Source: Callorhinus ursinus
Taxonomy: Eukaryota > Chordata > Mammalia > Carnivora > Otariidae
Direction: 5' to 3'
Assembly: GCF_003265705.1 (NCBI RefSeq)
Contig: NW_020312848.1
Location: forward strand, 58,562,801-58,626,800
DNA length: 64,000 bases
Part shown: in pieces, positions 11,524 through 23,172 of the stretch
Layout of the letters: each line of letters begins with the position of its first letter
Position numbering within the stretch: the stretch's first letter is position 1
The notes under the pieces: generated by a model
Database searches by the model: none
Told to the model about the DNA's origin: nothing
Seen by the model: the letters and a program-made list of their open reading frames with translations, nothing else
Position numbers and translations under genes: made by a program

Positions 11524-13168
11524 CACTGAATTCATACCAACAATCACTCTGAATGTAAATGGACCAAATAGTCCAATCAAAAGACATAAGATGAGGCACC
11601 TGAGTTGCGCAGTCAGTTGAGCATCCAACTCTTGGTTTTTGGCTCAGGTCATGATATCAGGGTTGTGAGATTGAGCCCTGTGTCCAGCTCTTTGCTCAAC
11701 TCAGAGTCTGCTTCTCCCTCTCCTTCTGCTCCTCCTGCTAGTGCGTGCTCTCTCTCTTTCTCTAAAATAAATCAGTCTTTTTTTTTTTAAAAAAGACATA
11801 GGGTAACAGAATGGATTAAAAGACAAGACCCATCTATATACTGCCTATAAGAGACTTGTTTTAGACATTTTAGACATAAGGATACTTGCAGTTTGAAAGT
11901 GAGGGGATGAAGAACCATTTATCATGCTAATGGATGTCAAAAGAAAACCAGAATAGTCATACTTATATCAGACAAACTAGATTTTAAAACAGACTGTAAC
12001 AAGAGTTGAAGAAGGGCACTATATCATAATAAAGGGGTCTATCCAATAAGAAGATCTAACAATTGTAAATATTTATGCCCCCAACTGGGGAGCACACAAA
12101 TAGGTAAAACAATAACAAACATAAAGGAACTAATTGGTAACAATACAATAATAGTAGGGGACTTTAACACCCCACTTACATCAATGGACAGATCATCTAA
12201 GCAGAAGATCAATAAGGAAACAGTGGCTTTGAATGACGCATTGGACCAGATGGACTTAACAGATATGTTCAGAACATATCATCCTAAAACAGCAGAATAC
12301 ACATGGGACATTCTCCAAGATAGATCACATACTGGGTCACAAATCAGGCCTCAACAAATAAATATGAAAAGTTTGAGATCATACCATGCATATTTTCTGA
12401 TCACAACACTATGAAACTTGAAGTCAACCACAAGAAAAAATTTGAAAAGATCACAAATACATGGAGGTTAAAGAACATCCTACTAAAAAATGAAGGGGTC
12501 AACCAGGAAACTAAAGAAGAAACAAACAAAAAATACATAGAAACAAATGAAAATGAAAATGCAATAGTCCAAAACCTCTGGGATGCAGTAAAGGTAGTTC
12601 TAAGAGGACCTTTTCTTGCAGTACAGGCCTACTTTAAGAAGTAAGAGAAATCTCAAACATACAACCTAAATTTACACCTAAGGGAGCACCTTAAAAAGAA
12701 CAACAAATGAAGCCTAAAGCCAGCAGAAGGGAAATAATAAAGCTTAGAGCAGAAATAAAGGATATAGAAATAAACAAGAACAACAACAAAAAAAACAGAA
12801 CAAACCAATGAAACTAAGAGCTGATTCTTTGAAAGAATTAATATAATTCATAAATCCCTAACCAGGCTTATCAAAGAGAGAAGAGAAGAGCCCCAAATAA
12901 ATAAAATCATGAATGAGAGAGGAGAGATCACAACCAACACCAAAGAAATATAAACAATTATAAGAGGATATTATGAAAAATTATATGCCAACAAACTGGG
13001 CAATCGGGAAGAAATGGACAAATTCCTAGAAACATACAAATTACCAAAACAAACAGGAAGAAAGAAAAAATTTGAACACACCAATAACCAGCAAATAAAT
13101 TGAATCAGTAATCAAAAATCTCCCAGCAAACAAATGTCCAGGGCCAGATGGCTTCCCAGGGTCAATTT
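11524..13168 (+). pseudogene. L1 ORF2 relic (endonuclease and start of RT)
   Basis: ORF2 encodes the endonuclease and reverse transcriptase. The endonuclease start (ITLNVNGPNSPIKRH-like) is split by a CanSINE at 11589-11790. After it come QDPSIYCL-like codons, then 12184-12414 with MDRSSKQKINKETVALND and DQMDLTDMFRTYHP, where the usual FFSSAHG segment is missing. 12411-12644 carries MKLEVNHKKKFEKITNTWRL and WDAVKVVLRGPFLAVQAYF. The linker toward the reverse transcriptase follows to about 13168. The catalytic RT core is absent. Frameshifts separate the open pieces. Confidence 0.85.
11589..11790 (+). repeat. CanSINE inside L1 ORF2
   Basis: Diverged CanSINE head (GAGGCACCTGAGTTGCGCAG), core GGTCATGATATCAGGGTTG, CT-rich stretch and AAAATAAATC tail. 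It is flanked by the exact 10-base TSD AAAAGACATA at 11579-11588 and 11791-11800, a sequence native to L1 ORF2. The SINE is therefore younger than this L1 copy. Confidence 0.95.
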
Positions 13169-13277
13169 AATATCTAAATATTAAATATAAACAAAATATT
13201 TACAGAAAAAACAATGAATAGGCTTTATGACCTCAAATAGCAATGGATTTCTTTAAAAAGACGTGCTAATCCAAAAA

Positions 13278-13348
13278 ATGTTGAAACAAATTAATATTAA
13301 GAAAAATTAATATACAAAAAGCATGTTGAAACAAATTAATATTAAGAA
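13278..13348. repeat. Local duplication, period 45
   Basis: A 26-base unit starting ATGTTGAAACAAATTAATAT is present at 13278-13303 and identically at 13323-13348. It lies between the end of the younger L1 and the older L1 relic, in a low-complexity A/T zone. Confidence 0.9.
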
Positions 13349-14400
13349 CTTAAGTTCATCAAATAATAGCATTGAGAATGACGTCCAAGCAACAGTGTGG
13401 GAAAGGTATTTTAATAATGTATCTAACATACAATTTATGTCATTTATAATATATCTTAAACTCCCTCAAATCAATAAGTTATAGAAGTTATACCCACTAG
13501 AAATAATGTACAAAGGATATGATCCTTGAAAATCTTTTCACACAAAAAGATATTCAAGAGGCCAAATAATGTGAAAATCTGTCCAGTTCATATAGTTATC
13601 AAAGAAATGCAAGTTTAAACTTTATGGTGATACCACCACATACCCACCCAGGTGGTTAAATTAGTAAAATCCAAATGTGGCCAATGATGGAGAACCCAAA
13701 TTTTCATATATTGCTGGTAGGAATATAAATAGTTTGCATAACTGTTGGTCAATATCAGGTAGCATTGAAGACATACCTCTATAGCCTAGAAATCCCATCG
13801 TAGGTATATACTCAAAGGAAATGCCAAAATAAAAATAGAATAATTTGGTAGAATAGAAGAATCTTTGTAGCAACACCACCTGTAAAAATCAAAGAGGCTA
13901 TCAATAGTACAGTGGAAATTAAATTCTAGGAAATTCACGTAATGGAATGATGTATAGCAAATAGAATGAAAGATCCATGTGTGGCAAAAGAGTTGAATCT
14001 CATAAACATAATGTTGAGTGAAAGAAGCCAGGCACAAGATAGTATGTTATGATTCCATTTATATGAATGGCAAAACCAGGTAAAACTATTCAGTTCTGTA
14101 AGATGTGGTTGTATGTAAGATAGTGGTTATCCTTGGGGGTGGTAGTGAGGGAAGGAGGTACTCAGGGTTTTTTTGAGTGATAGGAATGTTCTGTTTGTTT
14201 ATTTATTTATTTTAAAAGATTTTATTGTTAAGTAATCTCTATATCCAACATGGGGCTTGAACTTACAACCCTGAGATCAGGAGTTGCACACTCTACCAAC
14301 GGAGCCATCCAGGCACCCTGGGAATGTTCTGTTTGTTAATGTGAGGGATGATTACATAAGTGTGTTCATCTATAAAAAATGTATCTTCTCTTTCTCCTCC
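13340..14400 (+). mobile_element. Older L1 3' region
   Basis: A diverged L1 ORF2 3' end and 3'UTR on the plus strand. Recognisable words in order: CAACAGTGTGGGAAAGG, AAGATATTCAAGAGGCCAAA, AAAGAAATGCAAGTT, the 'tgctggtaggaatataaat' box, AAATCCCATCGTAGGTATATA, a 'gagtgaaagaagccaggcac' segment and a late 'gtggttatccttggg' 3'UTR-like segment. Divergence is far greater than in the L1 at 45.2 kb, which suggests an L1M-type family. A short CanSINE interrupts it at 14200-14320. Confidence 0.7.
14200..14320 (-). repeat. Short tRNA-type CanSINE, minus strand
   Basis: The plus strand reads AAGTAATCTCTATATCCAAC, GGGGCTTGAACTTACAACCC, GAGATCAGGAGTTGCACACT, GAGCCATCCAGGCACCC. This is the reverse complement of the head with only a short body and no long CT stretch. 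It is flanked by a perfect 17-base TSD (GGAATGTTCTGTTTGTT) at 14183-14199 and 14321-14337. Confidence 0.95.
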
Positions 14401-15699
14401 TCCTCCAACTTCTTCTGTTAGCTAAAATATAATGTTATGTGCAGTATAGAAGAAAATGCATTTGAGATTTCTTGCAGAGCATTTGGACCTCTGGCACATT
14501 ATCTGGGATTTGAATAGTTGGGCTGTAGTGAACTATTTGCTGATCCCTTGGGATATCAGCTGTGATTGTCTTATGCAATTCAGTTCATTCTCAGAATCAC
14601 TGCTTTGATTGGTGGCTCAACATTCCAAAATGGATATTAGAGGAGCCATTTTAAAGCTCTCAATTATTGGCATTACTCAGCTATGTAGGATTAAATCTCT
14701 CTTTGCTAAATATATTGCTTTTGGGTGGTTCATTGAAAAGTAGTTGCATCATGAAGTAACCAAAATTACAACTGAATATATATGAATATGAACCCTAAAC
14801 AGTTACCTATCATCTTTGTATTTTAATTTTTTAATTATTTGAACAAAACAATTTATTAGGTAATTAAAATTGTGCAATCCAGATAAGCAAGATTAAAAAA
14901 AATCTGTGGTCTATATTATAGGGAAAACTACTCTGATACTCTATTTCATAGTAGGTTTGCAGTGATATGCACATTTCAGTATCATCCTTTATTATACTTT
15001 GAAGTGCCTAAACATTGCTAGATTTTGAGCATTCAGTAAGTTTAATAAATAAAAAAATATTGAGAGACATACTGCTGTGGTAAGGAAATTTCCTTATACA
15101 TATACCCATTAACTTGAATTATGGAGTAATGGACTTTAGTTGGGTTCAAAGGCAAATCAATGTCATGTAGAATGGGGTAGTAAAAGTGTGCCCCATAAAG
15201 CTCTTCTCGAATATCAGCCAAGTCATGGAATATTTGGCTGAATTCCTAGAGTTTTCTTGCAGAATATAACTTTAGAATTTCTTAAAATGCTCATAAGCAC
15301 ATTTAATGTACATGTTGCCTGTAAACTAGGAAGCTGTAATAACTTTTCATTACTCTGATATTCAGAAGCCAGTTGTTATATGCTCCAGTAGCTCAAAATG
15401 TTTAAATCAGAAAACAAGTTGAATCTCTTAGCAAACTAAATTGCCCATATCTAGAGAATGCACTGACCACAATACAGCTCTGATGGCCAGGGTGGAGGAG
15501 TCTGAATGGAACACAGGGGTTACCCAAAGCACTGAGAGCCTAAACCAAAAGGTGGCAGATGGAAACTGAATATGTAGACTGAATTTGTTCATCTAATCAT
15601 GTGGATTACACTGGAATGAGGTAGAGCTTGAATCCCGATTTCACCAATATGTGAGGCAAGGAGGTGCACACGAAGAGAAGGTTCTCAAACAGCATAGAA
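14401..15699. other. Unique non-coding DNA
   Basis: No repeat family or gene recognised between the older L1 and the 15.7 kb L1 3' end. Confidence 0.5.
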
Positions 15700-16210
15700 A
15701 TGCTGAGTGAAATAAGTCCGTCAGAGAAAGACATGTATCCTATGACCTCACTGATATGAGGAATTCTTAATCTCAGGAAACAAACTGAGGGATGCTGGAG
15801 TGGTCGTGGTGGGAGGGCTGGGGTGGCTGGGTGATAGACATTGGGGAGGGTATGTGCTATGGTGAGCACTGTGAATTGTGTAAGACTGATGAATCACAGA
15901 CCTGTACCTCTGAAACAAATAATACATTATATGTTAAAAAAAAAAAAGATAGTAGGAAGGGAGAAATGAAGGGGGGGAAATCGGAGGGGCAGATGAACCA
16001 TGAGAGACGATGGACTCTGAGAAACAAACTGAGGTTTCTAGAGGGGAGGGGGTGGTGGGATGGGTTAGCCTGGTGATGGGTATTAAAGAGGGCATGTATT
16101 GAATGGAGCACTGGGTGTTATGCACAAACAATGAATCATGGAACACTACATCAAAAACAAATGATGTATGGTGATTAACATAACATAAAAAATGCGTATT
16201 AAAAAAAAGA
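15700..16210 (+). mobile_element. 5'-truncated L1 3' end
   Basis: It starts in the last codons of ORF2 (ATGCTGAGTGAAATAAGTCC, with the MLSEIS..SEKDMY end and the stop near 15770) and continues through the 3'UTR: the G-rich block, the 'gaaacaaataatacattatatg' block, an internal A-run, 'gatggactctgagaaacaaac', and ends GTGATTAACATAACATAAAAAA with an A-rich tail. It is about 500 bp and similar to the copy at 46.5-47.0 kb. No clear TSD was found. Open frames on both strands here are 3'UTR shadows. Confidence 0.9.
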
Positions 16211-18942
16211 AAAGAAACAGAGGACATCAAACAAAAATGTTAAAGAATTTTGGAAGAGGCTTGGGACAGATACTGCATTGGGCTTAGAAGCCCAATAGCC
16301 ATTATCCTCAGACAGAATGGTAGGTTTGACAAATGAAGTTAGGCAGAACAAGCAAATTTCCACATTTGGAAATTTGGAATTTTTAAATTCTAGCCATTTT
16401 AAAATATTATCATGAAACATCTAGATGCCATATCTTCATTTATTCATCCTGCTGAGAGCTTAGTTGACCCTGATTTTTGTTTCTTCCTATATTTTGCCAA
16501 TTTTGATTTTCTCTATTCTCACATAAAAATATATATTTTTCAGGAGTTCCTATTAGAAAAAAATTGGAAATCTGGTACCTCCATATCAATGCCCCATATC
16601 TCTTGAACTTTTCTGTCATCTATTGACTTTTATATCACATATTAGAGTCTGTTGCAAGTGGCAAGTAATCACTTAAACTGCTTCAATCTAAAAGGGAACT
16701 TATAAGCTCATCTAAATGGAAAGTCAAGAGTATTGCTGACTACAGATGGACCTGATGCACTTTCAAAGTTGCAGAACTTGGTTCTTCATGTCTCTTAGGA
16801 TAAGCTTTTCAGTCTGTTGCCTTTCTTCCCAGAAAATATTTCTCCTTGTGGTCTCTAGAGGGCAGCAGCAGCTCCAGACCTCATGAGACTCAGGAACTGA
16901 GCCGGGAAAGGTAGATTTTCAAAAGGAAATGGAGATGTCATCACAAGAAACAGGTATGAGTAATGGTTTCAAAATAACAGTCACATAATGCACACTATAA
17001 CATGAACGAGTTCCTGGGCTTACTAATTTTTTCTTTAGTCTTTCCTGTTTTGCTATTTAGCTCCTATTGGAGGTTCTCTGTGGCAATAACTGTTCTCTGG
17101 CTTAGAGGGCTTTTGCACACTCCTGGATTCATCAGCTCCTCAGCCAGCCCTGCCTCTTTCCTGAGTTCTCACACTCACTGATCCTGTTTGGGGATCAATA
17201 TCTCTGCTACCCTACTGGACATTATTAGCAAAATGTTGATTTGCTTGGTGGATTCTACAGCAACACTCCAAATGTTGATTCAAATGTTGACTCCGGTATC
17301 TAGAAAATCATGTCCCTTATCTTTTGCATTAGTGTTCCTGCTTGTTCGGAGTTGTGATTTCCTCTTTCATTCAACTCCATGTATCTTTTCATATGGATAT
17401 ATCTTCTTTTTTTACATCTTTTACTTCTTTCTAGGGATTTGGGCCAATATGAAGAGACTACCTATCTGCTACCTAATTTTCACAGTTTGCTTCTATCCAT
17501 ATAGTACCAAAATATACACGTTATTCCATTACCACCTTTTCTTTCCATATTTGAGATACCTTATTCCTTTTTAAAAAATACTCTTATGTTTCCTTTGTTG
17601 AGTGAGTGAGATGAAATATCTGTTTTCAAACCCTGACTGGTAAGTACCGATGTTATTGATTGTAAAGCGTTAAGTTTTCATCATATTTGATTTATTATCT
17701 ACTCTTAGCATGTTTTACTTTTTTACATAGGTATGTTTTACTTTGGAATATGGCTCTCATATATGTTGTGGGCTAAATTATATCTGTAGGATATTTTAAA
17801 TCATAGTAAATATCAAGAAATACTAGATTTAAATTGATACAATTTTCAGGAAAGTAGCCATTTTTACAAGAAAAATATATTTAGTTATATAAATATATTT
17901 AATTGAATTTTTATTGTTCTTAAGTATCAAAATATTTATTAATAGATGTCACTGAATAATTAAATTTAAACTATTTTGGGGGAAAGAGAGATAGATGTGC
18001 TTCCTTCAGTTCTTTTTTAGCTGGTGTTCTGTATTCTTTCCATGTCTGTTCATCTTTAGAATTCCAGAACAGTTTTCCTATCTAGTATTGTGCTCATACA
18101 GCAGGTGGGAGTTCAACCTCCTCATAGGCTACATTTGTATAGCATTTAAAGCTCAGCTGGTATAATTTACAGTGTTCTACAATGTGGTTTTTCTTCTTAT
18201 GTGTGTAACATAGAATGCACTTGCCAGAGAGACTTAATAATCACATGAATTTAAAAAAGCATGAACAGCTAACAATACCATTGCAAACAATTATACAGTT
18301 ATTGCACACTGACTAATCCACTTTTGGCAAATCATCAAAGACCCAAAAATAGAAAAAAGAAAAGAAAAGAAAGGGAAGGAAGGAAGGTAGATAGAGAAGA
18401 ATGTAGGTAGGAGAAAATTTAGCAAAAGATACTATTACATTACTAACGTCTGATCACAAAATATGTAATTATAAAATCATATTATTAAAATCTTGGATAA
18501 ATTATTGGCCATTTTATTTACTGAAGCTACTAGTTAACTCAGAATAAAAACATTTTGCAAAGTATTTTCTCCAAATAGCATGTGAAAACTGAAGATTTAA
18601 TGAACTGTAATTTCTATCTGGTGCTCAAATAACAGGGGCTTTCAAAGAAGAGTATTGCCTAGGGTTTGTCTGAATAGCTTCTTTACTCATGACAACAGGC
18701 ATAGAATCATGTCAAGTTTGTTCTCTTATGAATTAAAGAAGCACTATTTCCTGATTTTGTAAGAAGTAAATATGTCTACCATCCACAATCCATCAGTATT
18801 GGAACAGATACATTGTTCTGCTAAAGAAGACATGTGGCAGTCATAATGGCTCTTTATTATCTTCTAAAATTTTGCTATTTAAGTCTTTAGGAAACTGAAT
18901 GTTTGTTAATAAAAGTAAAATTTTATAAGAGTGATTTTTGAG
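16211..18942. other. Unique AT-rich non-coding DNA
   Basis: The longest open frame, 17188-17574 on the plus strand (128 codons), is rich in Phe, Ile and Tyr as expected for chance translation of T-rich DNA, and it matches no family I know. A purine tract with GAAAA and GGAA units lies at about 18353-18388. Confidence 0.5.
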
Positions 18943-19042
18943 GGGTGCCTGGCTGGCTCAGTCAGTGGAGCATGTGACTCTTGGTCTCACGGTCATGGGT
19001 TCGAGCCCCATGTGTGTGTAGAGGTTACTTTAAAAAAAAAAA
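18943..19042 (+). repeat. Short tRNA-type CanSINE
   Basis: GGGGTGCCTGGCTGGCTCAG, a tRNA-like GGTTCGAGCCCCAT (B-box-like), a short body ending GTAGAGGTTACTTTAAA and an A-run. The TSD GTGATTTTTGAG (18931-18942) versus GTAATCTTTGAG (19043-19054) has two differences. It belongs to the short type without a CT stretch. Confidence 0.9.
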
Positions 19043-19054
19043 GTAATCTTTGAG

Positions 19055-20780
19055 AGCCTATTGGCACCAGATCCCCATCTGCCCAGTTGAGACTTACCAG
19101 ATTTTTATTTAGTTGGAACAAGGTTGATTAACCCAGCAGGGTGCTTACTGGAGGATTTAGAATAGCACTATTTTCCCTGCTGCTCTGTGAGAAAGGCAGT
19201 ATCAAATCCACGTACCAAAACAAGTGAATTGGACTTTGATAATATAAAGTGTCCATATAAATTTTGCCTTTGTAAAATAAAAATTAAAACATGAAAAATA
19301 AATCTTGCCTTTGTGATTCCATATAGAGAGAGAAAGAGACAGAAACAGAGAGACATGTGAAGTGTGAACAACCTAATCACATAACTCTTTTGATACATGT
19401 CAGGAAACTAGTTTGAATCTCTTTGATTTTCTTGTTGCATTAACTTGGTGATTTTGGAAAAGAAAAAAGGAGTGGTACTTTGACTTAAAATATATATTTT
19501 CTGAACAGAAAAGTTAAATGGGAAGTAAGGAAATCACAGAACCGAACAAAAATAACATTTGGGCAACCTGAGTGAGCCATAGAAGGAAGTACTGGTAAAA
19601 TATCATGCAAGTAGAAACAACAGTTCATTTTGCTTGACAAACATGTTAGGACAGAAGATGAAGATGTCTAGGACTCCAAGTCCTTCTGTATATTTCCTCA
19701 TTTTTGCAAAAAATATTTTTCCCATAGAAACCCATAGCAGTAGAGTTAATGTTAAATATCACTTGAATGAAGACCAAAGGAAAGAAGGAACTACTGTACC
19801 TTTCTAGGATACTTCCAGAACCTTTATGGAAAAGAGATGAAAGACATGGAAATCTAAAACCAATTACACCCTATTAAAATGCATCTCTTTATTACAGGTT
19901 AATGAAAGATAGACAATTATAGCTGATTTGACCATGAAATGGAAGCCCTGGCAGTCTTTTTGGAATGTCTGTCAACACTTCAGTGTGATTGCCTCCCAAT
20001 AAACCATCTGCTTACAATTTTCTTGAATCCTGTTACTAGCAACTTGTACCAGATTGGTGCAAAAAGCAAGTGGATTTATGTAATCTGCCTCCTGAGATAT
20101 TATACCTAATATTTCTTAAACAAATCACCTCTTTATAGCCACATACCTTATTGTTATTAACGATGTAGCTGCCTCTTTTTTATCTAGGAAATAAATAGCA
20201 TAGCACTATGAAATCATGATTTGCCAAGTCATATAAAAGTATATATTCTTTTCTGCTTTTCACTGCATGATCACCAAATACATTTGAGCTTTGTCAGCTT
20301 GCCCGTTCTGAACTAGAATGGCAATCTCCCCTACCCACCTCCTTAATAAAAAATTAAATCTATAGCTTAGTTGCTATATTCAAGTTCAATGAATCACTGG
20401 ATAATGACCTAATCATCTGATGTTGATTTTTGAAAGCAAGATCCTGTTTTGGTAGCAGCTATACTATTAGTTTCTGACAGCAATGAAAAGTGTATTCTTT
20501 ATCTTCGTGAACCCCTTGTTTCCATGTGAGTCATATTGCCCATACCATGCAAATTGAGCACATGGAGAACTGATGGCTACTGTATACAGATTTGAACTTG
20601 GTAGTGCCTGGATCATGAAGGGTGGAATGGGCAACATAGATGAGACAAGGAAAGCATAATTTAAGTTTCTTGACTCTAAACTAATACTTGGTGGTTAGCC
20701 AATACACATATTCACAGTCCTAAATAAAACAATGATAGAAGTAAATATTTGAAAGAGTTCTTTAAGAAGTTTTTTTTTAA
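19055..20780. other. Unique non-coding DNA
   Basis: No gene or repeat recognised. The open frame at 19168-19398 on the minus strand has no domain and is treated as chance. Confidence 0.5.
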
Positions 20781-20980
20781 CCAGAGGTTCCCACATGTGC
20801 TTATATTACAATATCTGAAGAAGATTTTGTTTTATTTTGCTTTTTTAAAGAAGGATTCTGTTGTCCTGGCCCTAGAAATCTAGATATTCTGGATTATATA
20901 TCAGTGAGAGTCTAAATATCTGTTTTTAAAACTCCTCATATAATCCTTGTGATTATCTAGGTTTGGAACCATAATTTCAA
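20781..20980. repeat. MER5-like DNA transposon relic (possible)
   Basis: The outline fits hAT-Charlie MER5 elements: CCAGAGGTTCCCACATGTGC at one end, an internal GAAGGATTCTG segment, and an 'aggtttggaaccataat' segment near the other end. Terminal inverted repeats are decayed. MER5 copies are non-autonomous and ancient. This is family resemblance from memory only. Confidence 0.4.
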
Positions 20981-21036
20981 GCCAACTCTTAACCAGTTAA
21001 CGTGATGCTTTGATTTATTCAGTAGATGCCTTTGAT

Positions 21037-21231
21037 TTTTTTTTAAGATATTATTTATTCATTTGACAGAGAGACACAGCGAGAGAGGGAACACAAGCAG
21101 GGGGAGTGGGAGAGGGAGAAGCAGGCTTCCCGCCGAGCAGGGAGCCTGATGTGGGTTTCAATCCCAAGACCCTGGGAATCAGGACCTGAGCTGAAGGCAG
21201 ACGCTTAACAACTGAGCCACCCAAGCGCCCC
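21037..21231 (-). repeat. CanSINE A of a tandem pair, minus strand
   Basis: Full-length minus-strand CanSINE: T tail, AGATATTATTTATTCATTTG, GA-rich stretch, GAAGCAGGCTTCCCGCCGAG, GAGCCACCCAAGCGCCCC head. It is bounded by TGCCTTTGAT at 21027-21036 and 21232-21241. See the tandem-pair finding. Confidence 0.95.
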
Positions 21232-21241
21232 TGCCTTTGAT

Positions 21242-21438
21242 ATATATTTTTTAAGATTTTATTTATTTATTTGACAGAGAGAGACACAGCGAGAGAGGGA
21301 ACACAAGCAAGGGGAGTGGGAGAGGGAGAAGCAGGCTTCCCGCTGAGCAGGGAGCCCGGTGGGGCTCGATCCCAGGACCCTGGGACCATGACCTGAGCTG
21401 AAGGCAGACACTTAACGACTGAGCCACCCAGGCGCCCC
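21242..21438 (-). repeat. CanSINE B of a tandem pair, minus strand
   Basis: A second full-length minus-strand CanSINE, closely matching copy A and nearer the young consensus (GAGCCACCCAGGCGCCCC). It is bounded by TGCCTTTGAT at 21232-21241 and 21439-21448, so the two SINEs share the middle copy of the target sequence. Confidence 0.95.
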
Positions 21439-21700
21439 TGCCTTTGATATTTTTAATAGACTAGATTTCTTTTCTCGTTCGACAGAAAATTGTCCTGCAG
21501 CATGAGTTCATCAGTATCGTTCTAACATGAGATAATACCGTGGCTGTTTAATTTTGAAAAAACACATGGAAATAAATACATAATAATATATACACAGTGT
21601 GTTTCCATTCAATTAATATCTACTTTCAAAAAATTAATTTCTCAAAACTTTGAAATGTATCACTAGAAATGGACTAGAGAAAAATTTGGGCCATGTCTGA

Positions 21701-21776
21701 TATAACATATTACATTGCCAGACTTTAACTCTTTTCCTATATAACATATTACATGGCCAGACTTTAACTCTTTTCC
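21701..21776. repeat. Local tandem duplication, period 39
   Basis: A 37-base unit starting TATAACATATTACAT occurs at 21701-21737 and 21740-21776 with a single T/G difference. It is not in a recognised repeat. Confidence 0.9.
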
Positions 21777-21789
21777 TGTTAATTTATAT

Positions 21790-22045
21790 TTTAATTGATT
21801 TAACAAACACTTCTGTAGCACTTTACTACCTGCCAAGCTCTTTTCATAGTGCTTTTACAAGCACTAATTTTTAATATTGCCTTATAGATTAAGTGCTTTT
21901 TAAAAATTCTTGTTTATGGATGAGGAAACTAAAACACACAGATGTGTTAGTGTGTTAGTGGTGTTTTTCTGTTTAACAAGTCACACAACTGCTAAATATT
22001 AGAACCAGGAGAGATTTAATTTTAGGTCTCTCTGGCTTCTCAGTC
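21790..22045 (-). repeat. MIR or L2-type relic
   Basis: On the plus strand, 'cctgccaagctcttttcatagtgc' is followed by GATGAGGAAACTAAAACACA and AAGTCACACAACTGCTAAAT, the reverse-complement order of a MIR core. Strongly diverged. Ends are approximate. Confidence 0.5.
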
Positions 22046-22842
22046 TATGGACTTAAACTCTGAAATATACAGCTAGACTTAGTTTCCAAACACTGATGGA
22101 CAACTTTATAACATTGCAGTGATTAATATAATTGTAATTTGGAATGTCTAAAACACTTACCTTTTATAACAATTTTTAATTTGTATTTAATTTACAAACT
22201 AATGGAATTTAAAATTCCAATGGCCCTATGAAAGGATTGAAATTGTTATCATAATTTACATGTAGGGATTCAAGGTTATAACAAATATTGCACAGGGAGT
22301 CAAAGCAGAAGGATAGGTCTGACCTACTGTTCTTGTCTCTTTAGAAATTCTGAATGAGAGATAGGCTCTCATTTCTCAGTAGTCAGTAATTGATGTCACT
22401 AAAAGTGATCAAATTGATATAAGTTAATGGAGACTCTATGACCTTATTCCTTATTCTTTCAAAAGAAGAAAGTGTTTTATTCTCCAAATGGCATATATCA
22501 TCACACTATAATTCAAATATTTCTCAGAAACCTCTGACTTCTAGAATTTGTATTAGTTCCTAAACCTTATTAGTTGAGTGTAATTGAGTAATTCATGCTC
22601 ATCGTTTTTAAAAAGTCCAACTTGAAAGTAGATCTCCCCAGTTTAATTATATATCCAAATAAAATATGTATTTAGAATTTAGTATGTATTTTTTCTACAA
22701 CTAGAATTTTTTCACATGATAATATATCGGAACCTATTTCTTTGTCAACATATATAGATTTATCTTATTCTATGTAATTGCATCTTTCTGCCCCATTGAT
22801 AAAATGTATTATAATTCATTAACATAAAAAAATAACATTTTT
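22046..22842. other. Unique AT-rich non-coding DNA
   Basis: No gene or confident repeat recognised. Confidence 0.5.
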
Positions 22843-23033
22843 GGGGCGCTTGGGTGGCTCAGTCAGTTAAGCATTGGCCTTCGGCTCAGGTCATGATCCC
22901 AGGGTCCTGGGATCAAGTCCTATATCGGGCTTTCTGCTTGGCAGGCAGCCTGCTTCTCCCTCTACCCCTACCCGCTCCTTGTACTCACTCACTCTCTTTC
23001 TCTCTCTCAAATAAATAAAATCTTTAAAAAAAT
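22843..23033 (+). repeat. CanSINE
   Basis: GGGGCGCTTGGGTGGCTCAG head, CTTCGGCTCAGGTCATGATC core, CT-rich stretch and CAAATAAATAAAATCTTTAAAA tail. The insertion lies in A/T-rich sequence, so no TSD can be fixed with confidence. Confidence 0.95.
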
Positions 23034-23172
23034 ATTTTTTGTTCTAATACCGTGATGATGCATACAAGTGGTAATCATTTTCAAATGGCCTAGAGTATGG
23101 AATTCAAAACAAAAGCACCCTTCATCTTTCTCACTCATAAAGGCAACCAGTGCTAAAAGTTTTTGTTTTTAG

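Larger units (their letters stand above)
9081..13168 (+). mobile_element. L1 LINE, 5'-complete, 3'-truncated, decayed
   Basis: This is a carnivore-type L1 in the plus orientation. It begins with CAGGGAGTTAAGATGGCAG, whose AAGATGG resembles the YY1 site at the start of other mammalian L1s. It then has a GC-richer 5'UTR to about 10560, an ORF1 relic (about 10561-11438) and the first part of ORF2 (about 11524-13168). It stops inside ORF2 soon after a CCAGGGCCAGATGGCTTCCC segment at 13139-13158, near the start of the reverse transcriptase domain. No reverse transcriptase core, 3'UTR or A-tail follows, so the 3' part is missing. Both reading frames carry stops and frameshifts, so it cannot move by itself. 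A CanSINE sits inside ORF2. Confidence 0.85.

Noticed and set aside
17188..17574. 128-codon open frame, the longest plus-strand frame in the window
   Set aside because: Composition (Phe, Ile, Tyr, Leu) is that of translated T-rich DNA, there is no recognised domain, and there is no splice or promoter context.
18943..19042. Functional tRNA-Lys gene from the tRNA-like sequence
   Set aside because: The sequence lacks a complete cloverleaf acceptor pairing, carries the SINE body and A-tail, and has target duplications, so it is a SINE.
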